Of a DNA stretch of 17,878 bases, positions 1-7,244 are shown piece after piece. This DNA is from Burkholderiales bacterium. Its GTDB lineage: Bacteria > Pseudomonadota > Gammaproteobacteria > Burkholderiales > Thiobacillaceae. The DNA lies in assembly GCA_005793645.1 (NCBI GenBank), contig SXRG01000020.1, positions 1 to 17,878 on the forward strand, given 5' to 3'. Under the pieces are notes generated by a model. The model worked only from the letters and a program-made list of their open reading frames with translations, had not been told where the DNA came from and searched no databases. Position 1 is the first letter of the stretch. Each line of letters begins with the position of its first letter. A program made the position numbers and the translations under genes.

Positions 1-667
1 CCAAACGCGACATTTCGGCGAGGCCGCGCGTGATGAGTGCCGCGCGGGCGTTGTAGCCGAATCCGAGGCCGTCACTGATGCCAGAGGCGATGGCGATGAC
101 ATTCTTGATGGCGCCGCCGACCTCGACTCCGATGACATCGTTGTTGGCATAGAGGCGCAGGCGTGGCCGATGCAGATCCTGTGCGATCTGGCGCGCAAAG
201 GCGGCATCCGGGGCGGCCAGCGTAAGGGCAGCAGGCAGGCCACGCGCAATCTCAGCCGCAAAGCTGGGGCCGGAAAGGACTCCGGCGTTGTGCGGGTTTG
301 CCCATTCTTCAGCGAGCACCTGATGCGGTAATTTCTGGCTGCCTGCTTCGAATCCCTTGCACAGCCAGACCAGCGACTGGGTGGCTCCCAGGGCGTGAAG
401 TTGGCGGAGCAGGGTTCGAAAACCGCCGGTCGGTACGGCTGCAATAAGGATTTGCGCGCCGGCAATCGCCTCGCTCAGATCGGCTGTGGCTTCAATGCCG
501 GTCGGTAGCGGGCTACCCGGCAGGTAGCGGTCATTGCTGCGTGTGGCTCGCAGGCGGGCGGCGTGTTCCGGGTTGCGTGTCCATAGGCGGATGTTGCTGC
601 CGTCCGCCAAGGCAATTGCCAGGGCGGTACCCCATGCCCCTGCTCCGAGAACGGCGATCCGTTGCAT
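1..667 (-). CDS. gpsA: Glycerol-3-phosphate dehydrogenase [NAD(P)+], N-terminal 222 residues; 3' end lies outside the window
   Basis: Reduces dihydroxyacetone phosphate to sn-glycerol 3-phosphate in the cytoplasm, supplying the backbone for phospholipids. The reading frame runs from an ATG at 667 to the window edge without a stop. The N-terminus MQRIAVLGAGAWGTALA is the GxGxxG dinucleotide-binding loop of this family. Further in are a GPSFAAEIARG motif and VGGAIKNVIAIASGISDG, which contains the conserved lysine of the catalytic region. The family is about 330 residues long, so roughly a third is missing only because of the window boundary. It lies 17 bases downstream of secB on the same strand, the secB-gpsA order seen in E. 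coli, and is probably co-transcribed. No clear defect is visible. Confidence 0.96.
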   Translation of the reverse strand, partial: MQRIAVLGAGAWGTALAIALADGSNIRLWTRNPEHAARLRATRSNDRYLPGSPLPTGIEATADLSEAIAGAQILIAAVPTGGFRTLLRQLHALGATQSLVWLCKGFEAGSQKLPHQVLAEEWANPHNAGVLSGPSFAAEIARGLPAALTLAAPDAAFARQIAQDLHRPRLRLYANNDVIGVEVGGAIKNVIAIASGISDGLGFGYNARAALITRGLAEMSRL

Positions 668-684
668 GGTCTGTGGTGGCGGCC

Positions 685-1131
685 TTAGTGAGTCGTTGTG
701 CCGTTAGCCTGTTGCTTTTGCTGTAGGTACATGGCCTCGAAATTGACCGGCTGTAGCAGCAGGGGTGGGAAGCCGGCGCGCAGCACGGCGTCCGAGATGG
801 CCTCGCGACCGTAGGGGAAGAGGATGTTCGGGCAGGCAACCAGCAAGGTGGGCTCCATGGTTTCCTGTGGTAGGTTCTGAAGGCGGAAGATGCCGGCTTG
901 ATGAACCTCAACCAGGAAAGCCGTCTTGTCCTGAATCTTGGCCGTGGCGGTCAGCGTCAACACACATTGGTAAATGCCCTCGTCGATGGCTTCGCTCTGT
1001 GTGCTGATTTGTAGGTCAAATTGTGGTGCCTCTTGCTCAAGGAAGATTTGTGGTGCGCCTGGCACCTCGACCGACAGGTCCTTGATGTAGATTTTTTCGA
1101 TATTGAAGGCTGGTTGGGCTTGTTCCGTCAT
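685..1131 (-). CDS. secB: Protein-export chaperone SecB
   Basis: Cytoplasmic chaperone that keeps presecretory proteins unfolded and delivers them to SecA. The 148-residue product matches the usual family length (about 150-160). Recognisable parts are FNIEKIYIKDLSVEVPGAP near the N-terminus, then ACPNILFPYGREAISD and a GFPPLLLQPVNFEAMY segment near the C-terminus. The tail is short and polar. The start ATG at 1131 has a weak GGA upstream. A TATAAT box about 55 bases upstream suggests its own promoter. It is followed closely by gpsA. The presence of SecB fits a proteobacterium. Confidence 0.97.
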   Translation of the reverse strand: MTEQAQPAFNIEKIYIKDLSVEVPGAPQIFLEQEAPQFDLQISTQSEAIDEGIYQCVLTLTATAKIQDKTAFLVEVHQAGIFRLQNLPQETMEPTLLVACPNILFPYGREAISDAVLRAGFPPLLLQPVNFEAMYLQQKQQANGTTTH

Positions 1132-1176
1132 GATCTGGATTCCACGGTTGAGAGTTTGCAGGGGGATTGGTAGAGA

Positions 1177-1197
1177 TGGCGGCGATTATAGCCGCCA
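1177..1197 (-). promoter_or_regulatory. Candidate secB promoter -10 box inside a perfect 7-bp dyad
   Basis: Read on the minus strand, the trxC-secB gap contains TATAAT (1185-1190), a perfect sigma-70 -10 hexamer. It lies inside the loop of the inverted repeat TGGCGGC-N7-GCCGCCA. No convincing -35 hexamer was found 16-18 bases upstream. The predicted transcript would start near 1178, giving a secB leader of about 45 bases. The hairpin could instead end trxC transcripts, but no U-run follows it. Confidence 0.45.
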
Positions 1198-1215
1198 GAT
1201 TTGGCTGAAATTCGA

Positions 1216-1644
1216 TTAGGCCGCGAGTTTTTGCCGCAACCAGGCCGCTAGTTGCGGTGCGGGCAACGCTCCGGCCAGACGATCGACCTCATGACCCGCT
1301 TTGAAGAGCGCCAAGGTTGGGATGCTGCGGATGCCGTGATATGAGGCCAGCGCGTGCTCTGCCTCGGTGTTGACCTTCACAAAGCGTACCCGGCCGGCAT
1401 ACTGGGCTGCCATTTGGGTGAAGGTCGGCGCGAATGAACGGCATGGCCCGCACCACGGGGCCCAGAAATCGACCAGCACGGGCAAACCATCGCGGCTGAT
1501 GAAAGCGTCAAAGTCGCGATTGGTTCGTTCGATGGGTGCGGCCGGAACCACCTCGGCGTGGCATTTGCCGCATTTGGGGTGATCGGCTACGCGGTTATCA
1601 GGGACACGATTGACTGCGCCGCAATGAGGACAGACAAGTTCCAT
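1216..1644 (-). CDS. trxC: Thioredoxin 2 (zinc-binding thioredoxin)
   Basis: Cytoplasmic thiol-disulfide reductase. It has two parts: an N-terminal zinc ribbon with C5xxC8 (VCPHCG) and C25xxC28 (KCGKC), then a thioredoxin fold with the WCGPC active site (C65, C68). The cis-proline region is IRSIPTLALF. The length of 142 residues is typical of TrxC. The start ATG at 1644 has GGAG 7 bases upstream. In E. coli trxC is not at this locus; here it lies between grxC and secB, in the same orientation and 81 bases after grxC, so it may share the yibN-grxC transcript. E. coli trxC belongs to the OxyR regulon; no operator was recognised here. Confidence 0.95.
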   Translation of the reverse strand: MELVCPHCGAVNRVPDNRVADHPKCGKCHAEVVPAAPIERTNRDFDAFISRDGLPVLVDFWAPWCGPCRSFAPTFTQMAAQYAGRVRFVKVNTEAEHALASYHGIRSIPTLALFKAGHEVDRLAGALPAPQLAAWLRQKLAA

Positions 1645-1725
1645 ACGGGGCTCCAGAAGGTTGAAGGTGATGGAGATGCTGCTCGCGGCCGGAATTTCAA
1701 GCCCTGCCCTCGCCCTTCGGCCGTC

Positions 1726-1989
1726 TCAGCCCATGTTTGCCAGCAAGGGGTCCAGTTCGCCTGCGGCGTCGAGTGCGGAGAGGTCGTCGAAGCCACCAAT
1801 GTGGCGCTTGCCGATGTAAATTTGCGGGACGGTACGGCGGCCGGTGATTTCCATCATATGGGCGCGCAGCTCGGGTTGCAGGTCAACACGAATCTTTTCG
1901 ATCTCGCTGACGCCTTTGCGGTTGAGGAATTTTTCAGCCATCTGGCAGTAGGGGCAGACAGCGGTGCAATACATCTTGACGACGGGCAT
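1726..1989 (-). CDS. grxC: Glutaredoxin 3
   Basis: Small glutathione-dependent oxidoreductase of the cytoplasm. It has 87 residues, the usual size. The dithiol active site is C12-P-Y-C15 and an extra cysteine is at position 8. The glutathione-binding features TVP (53-55) and GG (65-66, in HIGGFDDL) are present. The ATG at 1989 is preceded by AAGGA with a spacing of 7. It starts 9 bases after the stop of the rhodanese gene, so the two are almost certainly one transcriptional unit, as yibN-grxC is in E. coli. Confidence 0.96.
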   Translation of the reverse strand: MPVVKMYCTAVCPYCQMAEKFLNRKGVSEIEKIRVDLQPELRAHMMEITGRRTVPQIYIGKRHIGGFDDLSALDAAGELDPLLANMG

Positions 1990-1998
1990 GGCGTTTCC

Positions 1999-2409
1999 TT
2001 AGCGTTCTTTGGGCAGGCCGGCCTGCTCCCACGCGCCCATGCCACCGGCAAGGTTGTGGACCTTGGCAAAGCCGGCCCGACGCAGGATGCCGCAGGCACT
2101 TTGCGAGCGGTTGCCGCTGCGGCAGACGGCGATAACGGGGCGCTCCTTGAACTTTTCCAGGGCGGTGAGCTCATCCTTGAGTTTTCCGAGCGGGATGTGG
2201 CGGGACTTGGGGACGCGCCCATCACGGTATTCGGATTGCTCGCGCACATCGACGATGAGGGCATCTTCGTGATTGAAGAGGCGTACGACTTCCTGGGGGC
2301 TGATTTGCAGGACGCCGGAAAGTTTTCCGGTGATGGAGGGCAGCACCAGCATCAGACCTGAGGACAGGGCGAGCACGATGAGCCAGATATTTTGGGTAAC
2401 GAAATCCAT
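1999..2409 (-). CDS. yibN: Membrane-anchored rhodanese-like sulfurtransferase (YibN type)
   Basis: Single-domain rhodanese of 136 residues. Residues 8-25 form an N-terminal membrane anchor (IWLIVLALSSGLMLVLP). The rhodanese domain follows from about residue 38, with the structural motif IVDVRE at 52-57. The active-site loop is C96-RSGNR, so the persulfide-forming cysteine is present, unlike E. coli YibN, which as I recall it has lost this cysteine. A C-terminal GGMGAW motif is also typical. Its position beside grxC-secB-gpsA identifies it as the YibN orthologue rather than a member added with the efflux module upstream. The exact sulfur donor and acceptor cannot be read from the sequence. The start ATG at 2409 has only a weak GAG upstream. 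Confidence 0.88.
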   Translation of the reverse strand: MDFVTQNIWLIVLALSSGLMLVLPSITGKLSGVLQISPQEVVRLFNHEDALIVDVREQSEYRDGRVPKSRHIPLGKLKDELTALEKFKERPVIAVCRSGNRSQSACGILRRAGFAKVHNLAGGMGAWEQAGLPKER

Positions 2410-2542
2410 GGTGAGACTCTAAAAAACGACAGGTTGAGAGTTTACCTCAGCCTGCCGCAAAAATTCCGGCGGTCGTTTGCAGATTGCCATTCCAAACGGC
2501 GCAGGGACAACTGTGTGGTTGCACCCCGTGCGGACAGGAAAA
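2410..2542. other. 133-base junction between the efflux module and yibN
   Basis: This gap separates the last gene of the ArsR/RND module from yibN and should hold the yibN promoter. On the minus strand there is a TAAACT box (2439-2444), but no good -35 partner at 16-18 bases. An imperfect stem-loop (GGG and CAAC pairing with GTTG and CCC) lies at about 2505-2526. GCCG-N9-CGGC is seen around 2453-2470. No coding potential, IS remnant or target-site duplication was recognised. Confidence 0.35.
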
Positions 2543-2559
2543 TCAGCAGCAGGCGCTGC
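2537..2559 (-). terminator. Weak terminator-like hairpin at the end of the DUF2892 gene
   Basis: On the minus strand GCAGC-GCCT-GCTGC forms a 5-bp stem over the last codons of the DUF2892 gene, followed by TGATTTTCC. The stem is short and the U-run is only four bases, so termination would be partial at best. Read-through into yibN is possible. Confidence 0.2.
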
Positions 2560-2764
2560 CTTCCTTGAAGCCCATTTTCTTTAGGATGGTGACCAGCGGG
2601 CAGAGGTTGGTGAAGCCGGATTGGAACAGGTTGGCCCCGACGAAGGCGGTGAACCAGAGCCAGCTCATCTGAGAGAGGTCGGCGACGCCGGCGTTGTGCG
2701 CTAGAAACAGGGACAGCAGGATAAAGAAACCAGCGACGATGCGGACGATGCGTTCAATGGACAT
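2543..2764 (-). CDS. DUF2892 (YgaP membrane-domain-like) inner-membrane protein with Cys-Cys C-terminus
   Basis: A 73-residue protein with two predicted membrane segments, about residues 8-24 (VAGFFILLSLFLAHN) and 34-52 (WLWFTAFVGANLFQSGFTN). They are followed by the family hallmark LCPLVTILKKMGF. This is the DUF2892 fold that forms the transmembrane half of E. coli YgaP, whose other half is a rhodanese. Here the domain stands alone. It ends in GSACC, an exposed pair of cysteines. The ATG at 2764 has GGAG 7 bases upstream and lies 15 bases after the pump gene, so it is the last gene of the efflux operon. Its role is not established. Its membership of a unit headed by a YgaV-like regulator suggests handling of sulfane sulfur at the membrane. 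Confidence 0.88.
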   Translation of the reverse strand: MSIERIVRIVAGFFILLSLFLAHNAGVADLSQMSWLWFTAFVGANLFQSGFTNLCPLVTILKKMGFKEGSACC

Positions 2765-2779
2765 GTGTTTTCTCCTTAA

Positions 2780-5700
2780 TCAGGTATTGGGTTGGGTGTT
2801 TGTAGAAGCCCTGCGTTGCCAGAGCAGGTAGAACAACGGGATCACCACTAAGGTGAGCGCCGTGGATGCGAAGGTGCCAAAGATCAGGCTGACGGCCAGC
2901 CCGCCAAATACTGGGTCGGTGATCATGATGGCGGAGCCGGCAATAATGGCCAGCGCCGTCAGCAGAATGGGACGGAAACGCACGGCACCGGCCTCTTTGA
3001 CGGCTTCTTCCAGGCTGTAGCCCTGTTTGCGGTAATCGAGAATGAAGTCGATCAGGAGCAGCGAGTTGCGCACCACGACCCCGGCCAGGGCAATGACGCC
3101 AATCATCGAGGTGGCTGTGAAGGCCTGTCCGGTGGCCCAATGGCCGGGGAACACGCCGATCAGGGTTAGCGGGATGGCGCCCATCACAATCATCGGCAGC
3201 ATGAATGATTTGTAGTAGGCGGTGAGCAGCAGGTAGATCAACACCAGGGCGACGATGAAGGCCGAACCTAGGTCGCGGAATACATCCAGCGTCAGACGCA
3301 TCTCGCCGCCCCAGAGTAGGGTGTATTTGGTGGTGTCCTGTGGTGTGGCTTCGGTAAAGCTGAGATTGCCCGTGGTGAAGGTGGCCCCCGATTTTAGTTT
3401 CTGCTCGTCGAGCATTTTGTCCAGCGCCAGCACGGCGTATGCTGGCGAGGATTGCAGCAACTCTCCACCTACGGTGACATGGGCGTGTTGGTCACGGTCG
3501 CGCATCGACTTTATCTCGGTGGTAGGCTCAATGCGGGCGATGGCCGATAGGGGTACACGCATGCCGTGTGGGGTGGTCAGCGATAGTGTCAACAGGGTGG
3601 ACGGTTCGGCTCGCGCCTCGCGGGGTAGTCGCACAAGGATTTCCATCGGTTCGCGCGCATCGACGGCGTGCAGGGTGCCAATGGAAAAGCCGGAAACATA
3701 GTCGCGCAGCAGTTTGGCCACTTGTGCCGGGGCGATGCCGGCCAATGCTGCTTTTTCGGCATCGACATGCACGCGATAGGTCTGTGCGTCGGCGGTCACC
3801 GAGTCATCTACATTGGTTAGGCCATAGATACTCTGGAATGCACTGTTCACTTCCAGCGCGCTTTGGCGCAACACGGCATAGTCCGGGCCGTACAGTTCGG
3901 CTAGTATCTGCGAGGGTACCGGCGGGCCAGGCGGGGTTTCAAAGACCTTGATGCGTGCCGTCGGATAGGCTTTTCGCACCACGGCCAGTGCGGCATCGAT
4001 TTGGTTGGCGATGTCGTGCGAACTGGCGTTGCGGTGATGTTTGTCAATCAGGTTAACGCGAATCTGCGCCAGGTTTTCACCACGCTTCAGCATGTCGCCG
4101 CGCACTAGGGCGGCAAAGTCGATCGGCGCCGCTTGACCGAGGAAGGCCTGGTAGTTGTCCACCGGCGCCAGCGATTTCAGCGTCGCGCCGATGCTGCGCG
4201 CCACGGCATCGGTATCGGCCAGCGCTGTGCCGGCCGGCATGTCGACCTGCAATAACAGGGTGTTGGTGTTGTCGTTAGGTAGCATCTTCAGATCTACACT
4301 CAGCGGTGACAGCGGCCCGTTTAGGCCGGAGGGACGCACAAAATGCCAAGCGGGCATCAGCATCGCTGCCACTAACATCCCCACCACGACTGTGAAGAAC
4401 AGATTGCGTTTTGTTGCGCTCGCCATCAGTGGCTCGATCACCGCCAGATAGGTACAGCGCAGGGGGTCTTTTTCATCACGGCCTTTGCATAGACAGAATC
4501 GACAAATCTTGTCCGCATGATGGTGGCGGCCTAGGTCTTCTAAGGTTTCCGACTCAATCAAGGCCTTCATCGCCTTGCCTTGGAGTATCCGCCGTGCGGC
4601 CCACGGTACGATGGAATAGGCGATGAACAGTGAAGCCAGCATGGCCACCGGTACATTGATCGGGATCGGCATCATGAACGGGCCCATCATTCCGGTCACA
4701 AAGGCCATCGGGATGAAGGCCAGCATCACGGCTACGGTTGCCACATTGGTAGGGTTGCCGATTTCGTTAGTGGCGGTTACCAAAATTTGACCGAATTGCT
4801 CTATCTTGAACTTGCCGTGGTGCAGGTGGCGGTGGATGTTTTCAATCACCACGATGGAGTCGTCTACCAAGAGGCCCAGCGCCAGAATGAGTGCGAATAA
4901 GGTGATGCGGTTGATGGTCTGGCCGGTGAGATAACCCACCGCCAGCACGATGAACAAGATCAGCGGGATGGTCATGGTGACAATTCCCGCCTCGCGCCAT
5001 CCCAGGAACCACCACATCAGCAGAATGACGGTGAATATGGCGATACCCAAATGCTCGACCAGCAGGTTCACCGCCGCATCTGCGCGCTCGCCGTCGTCAC
5101 GCGTAACGGTGACGCTAATGTCGGTGGGCAACGCCTGGCGTTTGAGTTCATCCAGTTTGGCTAGCACGGCACGGGAGACATCCACAGCATTGGTGCCTGC
5201 TTTTTTGGCAATCGCTAGCGTGACTGCCGGATTTATGTTGACTTGCGAGGTCGTAGCCGACGGTCCGAAGCCTATCCACGAGCCTTCCTCTACCTCTGCG
5301 CCACCCATCTCGATGCGGGCAATGTCGCGCAGGTAAACTGGCCGCCCAGCGTTTGTACCGACCACAATGGAGCCTACAGCTTTGGCATCGCCCAAAAAAC
5401 CGTCTAGTCGCAAGGTGCTGGCCTGACCGCCTTGGGTTAAGACACCGAGCGGCACCGATACATTGGTGCCGCGTAGCATTTGGTCAATTCGGCCAAAAGA
5501 TAAGCCGGATGCCTCCATTCGCTGTGGGTCGATCCATACATTCAGCGCCGGAGCGAGGCCACCAACCAACTGCGTAAAAGACACGCCCTCGACATTACGC
5601 AATTGTTCTAACAGACGCGTGCCCACTTCACGCAAGGTTTGTTCGTTCTGGGTCGCCGAGTTTAGCGTCAGCGTCAGAATGGGTACATCGTCCACATTGA

Positions 5701-6139
5701 TCGGTTTGACAACGGGTTCATGCGCCCCAGCCGGAAGACGATCCATGTTTTGCATCAACTGGTTGTACAGTTTGACTAGGCTATCTTCTTGATTTTGGCC
5801 TACTTTGAATTGCACCGTCACTATGCCGTAGTCGTTGGCCGCAAAGCCGAAGGTGTGATCAACACCTGACTGAGCGTGCATGATGGCTTCCAACGGCTTG
5901 ACCACCAGATTGTTGATCTCTTCGACACTGGCACCCGGCTTTTGCACGATGATGCTGGCGGCGGGCACAACAATTTGCGGGTTGTACTCGCGCGGCGTTA
6001 ACGCCAAGGCCATCACGCCCAGCATGAACAGGGCGAAGATCATTAAGGGCGTGATTTTGGACTCGAGAAAGGTCGTCGCCAGACGGCCAGCGATGTTGGG
6101 CAGACTTTCCTGCGCCTCTGTGTGGTTATCAGCGCTCAT
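2780..6139 (-). CDS. RND-family efflux pump, inner-membrane permease, with a His/Cys cluster in the central cytoplasmic loop
   Basis: A 1119-residue proton-driven transporter of the AcrB superfamily. The first membrane helix is about residues 30-47. A large periplasmic domain follows to about 365, then helices 2-6 with the proton-relay aspartates D426-D427 (LGLLVDDSIVVIENI). A second repeat has helix 7 near 583-600, another periplasmic domain, and helices 8-12 from about 960. Between helices 6 and 7 the cytoplasmic loop carries H539-H541, C546, C549, C551 and C562 (ICRFCLCKGRD), which is not a standard RND feature. The start lies 3 bases after the stop of the adaptor gene. The sequence shows no CzcA-type metal signature that I can recognise, so the substrate is open. 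The genetic context argues for thiol or sulfur compounds. Confidence 0.94.
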   Translation of the reverse strand: MSADNHTEAQESLPNIAGRLATTFLESKITPLMIFALFMLGVMALALTPREYNPQIVVPAASIIVQKPGASVEEINNLVVKPLEAIMHAQSGVDHTFGFAANDYGIVTVQFKVGQNQEDSLVKLYNQLMQNMDRLPAGAHEPVVKPINVDDVPILTLTLNSATQNEQTLREVGTRLLEQLRNVEGVSFTQLVGGLAPALNVWIDPQRMEASGLSFGRIDQMLRGTNVSVPLGVLTQGGQASTLRLDGFLGDAKAVGSIVVGTNAGRPVYLRDIARIEMGGAEVEEGSWIGFGPSATTSQVNINPAVTLAIAKKAGTNAVDVSRAVLAKLDELKRQALPTDISVTVTRDDGERADAAVNLLVEHLGIAIFTVILLMWWFLGWREAGIVTMTIPLILFIVLAVGYLTGQTINRITLFALILALGLLVDDSIVVIENIHRHLHHGKFKIEQFGQILVTATNEIGNPTNVATVAVMLAFIPMAFVTGMMGPFMMPIPINVPVAMLASLFIAYSIVPWAARRILQGKAMKALIESETLEDLGRHHHADKICRFCLCKGRDEKDPLRCTYLAVIEPLMASATKRNLFFTVVVGMLVAAMLMPAWHFVRPSGLNGPLSPLSVDLKMLPNDNTNTLLLQVDMPAGTALADTDAVARSIGATLKSLAPVDNYQAFLGQAAPIDFAALVRGDMLKRGENLAQIRVNLIDKHHRNASSHDIANQIDAALAVVRKAYPTARIKVFETPPGPPVPSQILAELYGPDYAVLRQSALEVNSAFQSIYGLTNVDDSVTADAQTYRVHVDAEKAALAGIAPAQVAKLLRDYVSGFSIGTLHAVDAREPMEILVRLPREARAEPSTLLTLSLTTPHGMRVPLSAIARIEPTTEIKSMRDRDQHAHVTVGGELLQSSPAYAVLALDKMLDEQKLKSGATFTTGNLSFTEATPQDTTKYTLLWGGEMRLTLDVFRDLGSAFIVALVLIYLLLTAYYKSFMLPMIVMGAIPLTLIGVFPGHWATGQAFTATSMIGVIALAGVVVRNSLLLIDFILDYRKQGYSLEEAVKEAGAVRFRPILLTALAIIAGSAIMITDPVFGGLAVSLIFGTFASTALTLVVIPLFYLLWQRRASTNTQPNT

Positions 6140-6142
6140 GGC

Positions 6143-7231
6143 TTAGCCCTTGATTTGGTCGCCGTTGTTGATGCCGTCAACCTGGCCGGTTACGACCCGG
6201 TCACCAGCTTTGAGGCCCGCGAGAATTTCGATGCCGCTACTACTCACAGTGCCGGTGCGAACCATGCGATATTGGGCGATGCCTTGGGCGTCAAGGACAA
6301 AAACGCCGGTGATGCCGGCGCGGTTTTGCAGGGCGGCCTGGGGTACACGCAGGCTACGGGTCAGGCCAGATGGGAAGAGGACGCGGGCAAAGGCGCCGCT
6401 CTTGATGGTGCTGGCTGGATTGGCGGCCTTGACCGGGATGTCGAGCTTGACGAGGTAGGTATGCGTCACCGGATCGGATGTGGGTGAGAGACGCGCTATC
6501 CGGCCTTTGAGGGGGGCCGTTTGGCCATCTACTTCGATATTGACCGTTTGGCCAGCGGCCAGGGTTTTGAACACGGTCTCCGGGACGGTGGTTTGTACCT
6601 GTAGTTTGGCCGGGTTTTCCAGTATCAGCACGGGGTGGCCGGGTGCGGCGATATCGCCTTCATTGGCGAGTTTTTGGGTAACGACGCCGGAAAAGGGGGC
6701 CGTAACGGTCGCATAGCGCATCTGCCCCTGGGCGGTGGTCAGACCGGCCTTGGACTGGGCCGCGCGAGAGACGGCGATCTCGTAGTTGAGCTTCATCTTT
6801 TCGTATTGTTGGCGGGTGACCACTTCTTCTTTGTGCAGGTTGGCGTAGCGGTCGTGGTCAGCCTTCGCATCCTTGAGGGCATCTTCGGCCTGATTGAGGG
6901 CGAGGCGGGCCTGCTCGATGGCGCCTTCGATATCCAGGGGGTCGATCGTAAACAGGCGTTGACCTGCCTTGACGCTTTGGCCTTCGACTACGGCGATGTT
7001 GTGGATGTGACCCATCAGGCGCGAGGCGACCTTGATCGATTCTTCAGCCACTACAGTGCCAGGGGTCGCGGCATAGGCCGGCGTGTCTTGCAGTTGTACG
7101 ACGATCGACGGGGCCTGTACAACACGCGGCGCGGCGGACATCTTTGTTGTTTCGTCGTGCGAGCCGCAGGCGGTTAGCATTAGGCCCAATCCAAGGTGGG
7201 CGATGTAGGCGTGGACAGGACGATGCATCAT
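6143..7231 (-). CDS. RND periplasmic adaptor (HlyD/AcrA-type membrane-fusion lipoprotein)
   Basis: Connects the RND permease to the outer-membrane channel. The start chosen is ATG 7231 (a second ATG follows at 7228), preceded by GGAG at a spacing of 5; the frame also runs open upstream into tolC but without a credible start. The product has 362 residues. A lipoprotein signal peptide ends in LMLTAC, so C22 would be lipidated after cleavage. Then come a barrel-sandwich half (VVEGQSVKAGQRLF), an alpha-helical hairpin at about 100-160 (ARLALNQAEDALKDAKADHD), the second half (ATVTAPFSGVVTQKLANEGD), a beta-barrel domain and a membrane-proximal domain ending in GDRVVTGQVDGINNGDQIKG. It lies 13 bases after tolC and 3 bases before the pump gene. 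Confidence 0.94.
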   Translation of the reverse strand: MMHRPVHAYIAHLGLGLMLTACGSHDETTKMSAAPRVVQAPSIVVQLQDTPAYAATPGTVVAEESIKVASRLMGHIHNIAVVEGQSVKAGQRLFTIDPLDIEGAIEQARLALNQAEDALKDAKADHDRYANLHKEEVVTRQQYEKMKLNYEIAVSRAAQSKAGLTTAQGQMRYATVTAPFSGVVTQKLANEGDIAAPGHPVLILENPAKLQVQTTVPETVFKTLAAGQTVNIEVDGQTAPLKGRIARLSPTSDPVTHTYLVKLDIPVKAANPASTIKSGAFARVLFPSGLTRSLRVPQAALQNRAGITGVFVLDAQGIAQYRMVRTGTVSSSGIEILAGLKAGDRVVTGQVDGINNGDQIKG

Positions 7232-7244
7232 TAGGTCTCCAGAA

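Noticed and set aside
1558..2361. Long plus-strand open frame of 267 codons opposite trxC, grxC and yibN
   Set aside because: It crosses three well-supported genes on the other strand, resembles no known family and has no ribosome-binding site; it is a by-product of their codon pattern.
2780..6139. Assignment of the pump as a CzcA-type heavy-metal exporter
   Set aside because: No histidine-rich periplasmic region or CzcA-specific motif was recognised, and the regulator lacks metal-sensor motifs; the cytoplasmic Cys cluster alone is not enough.
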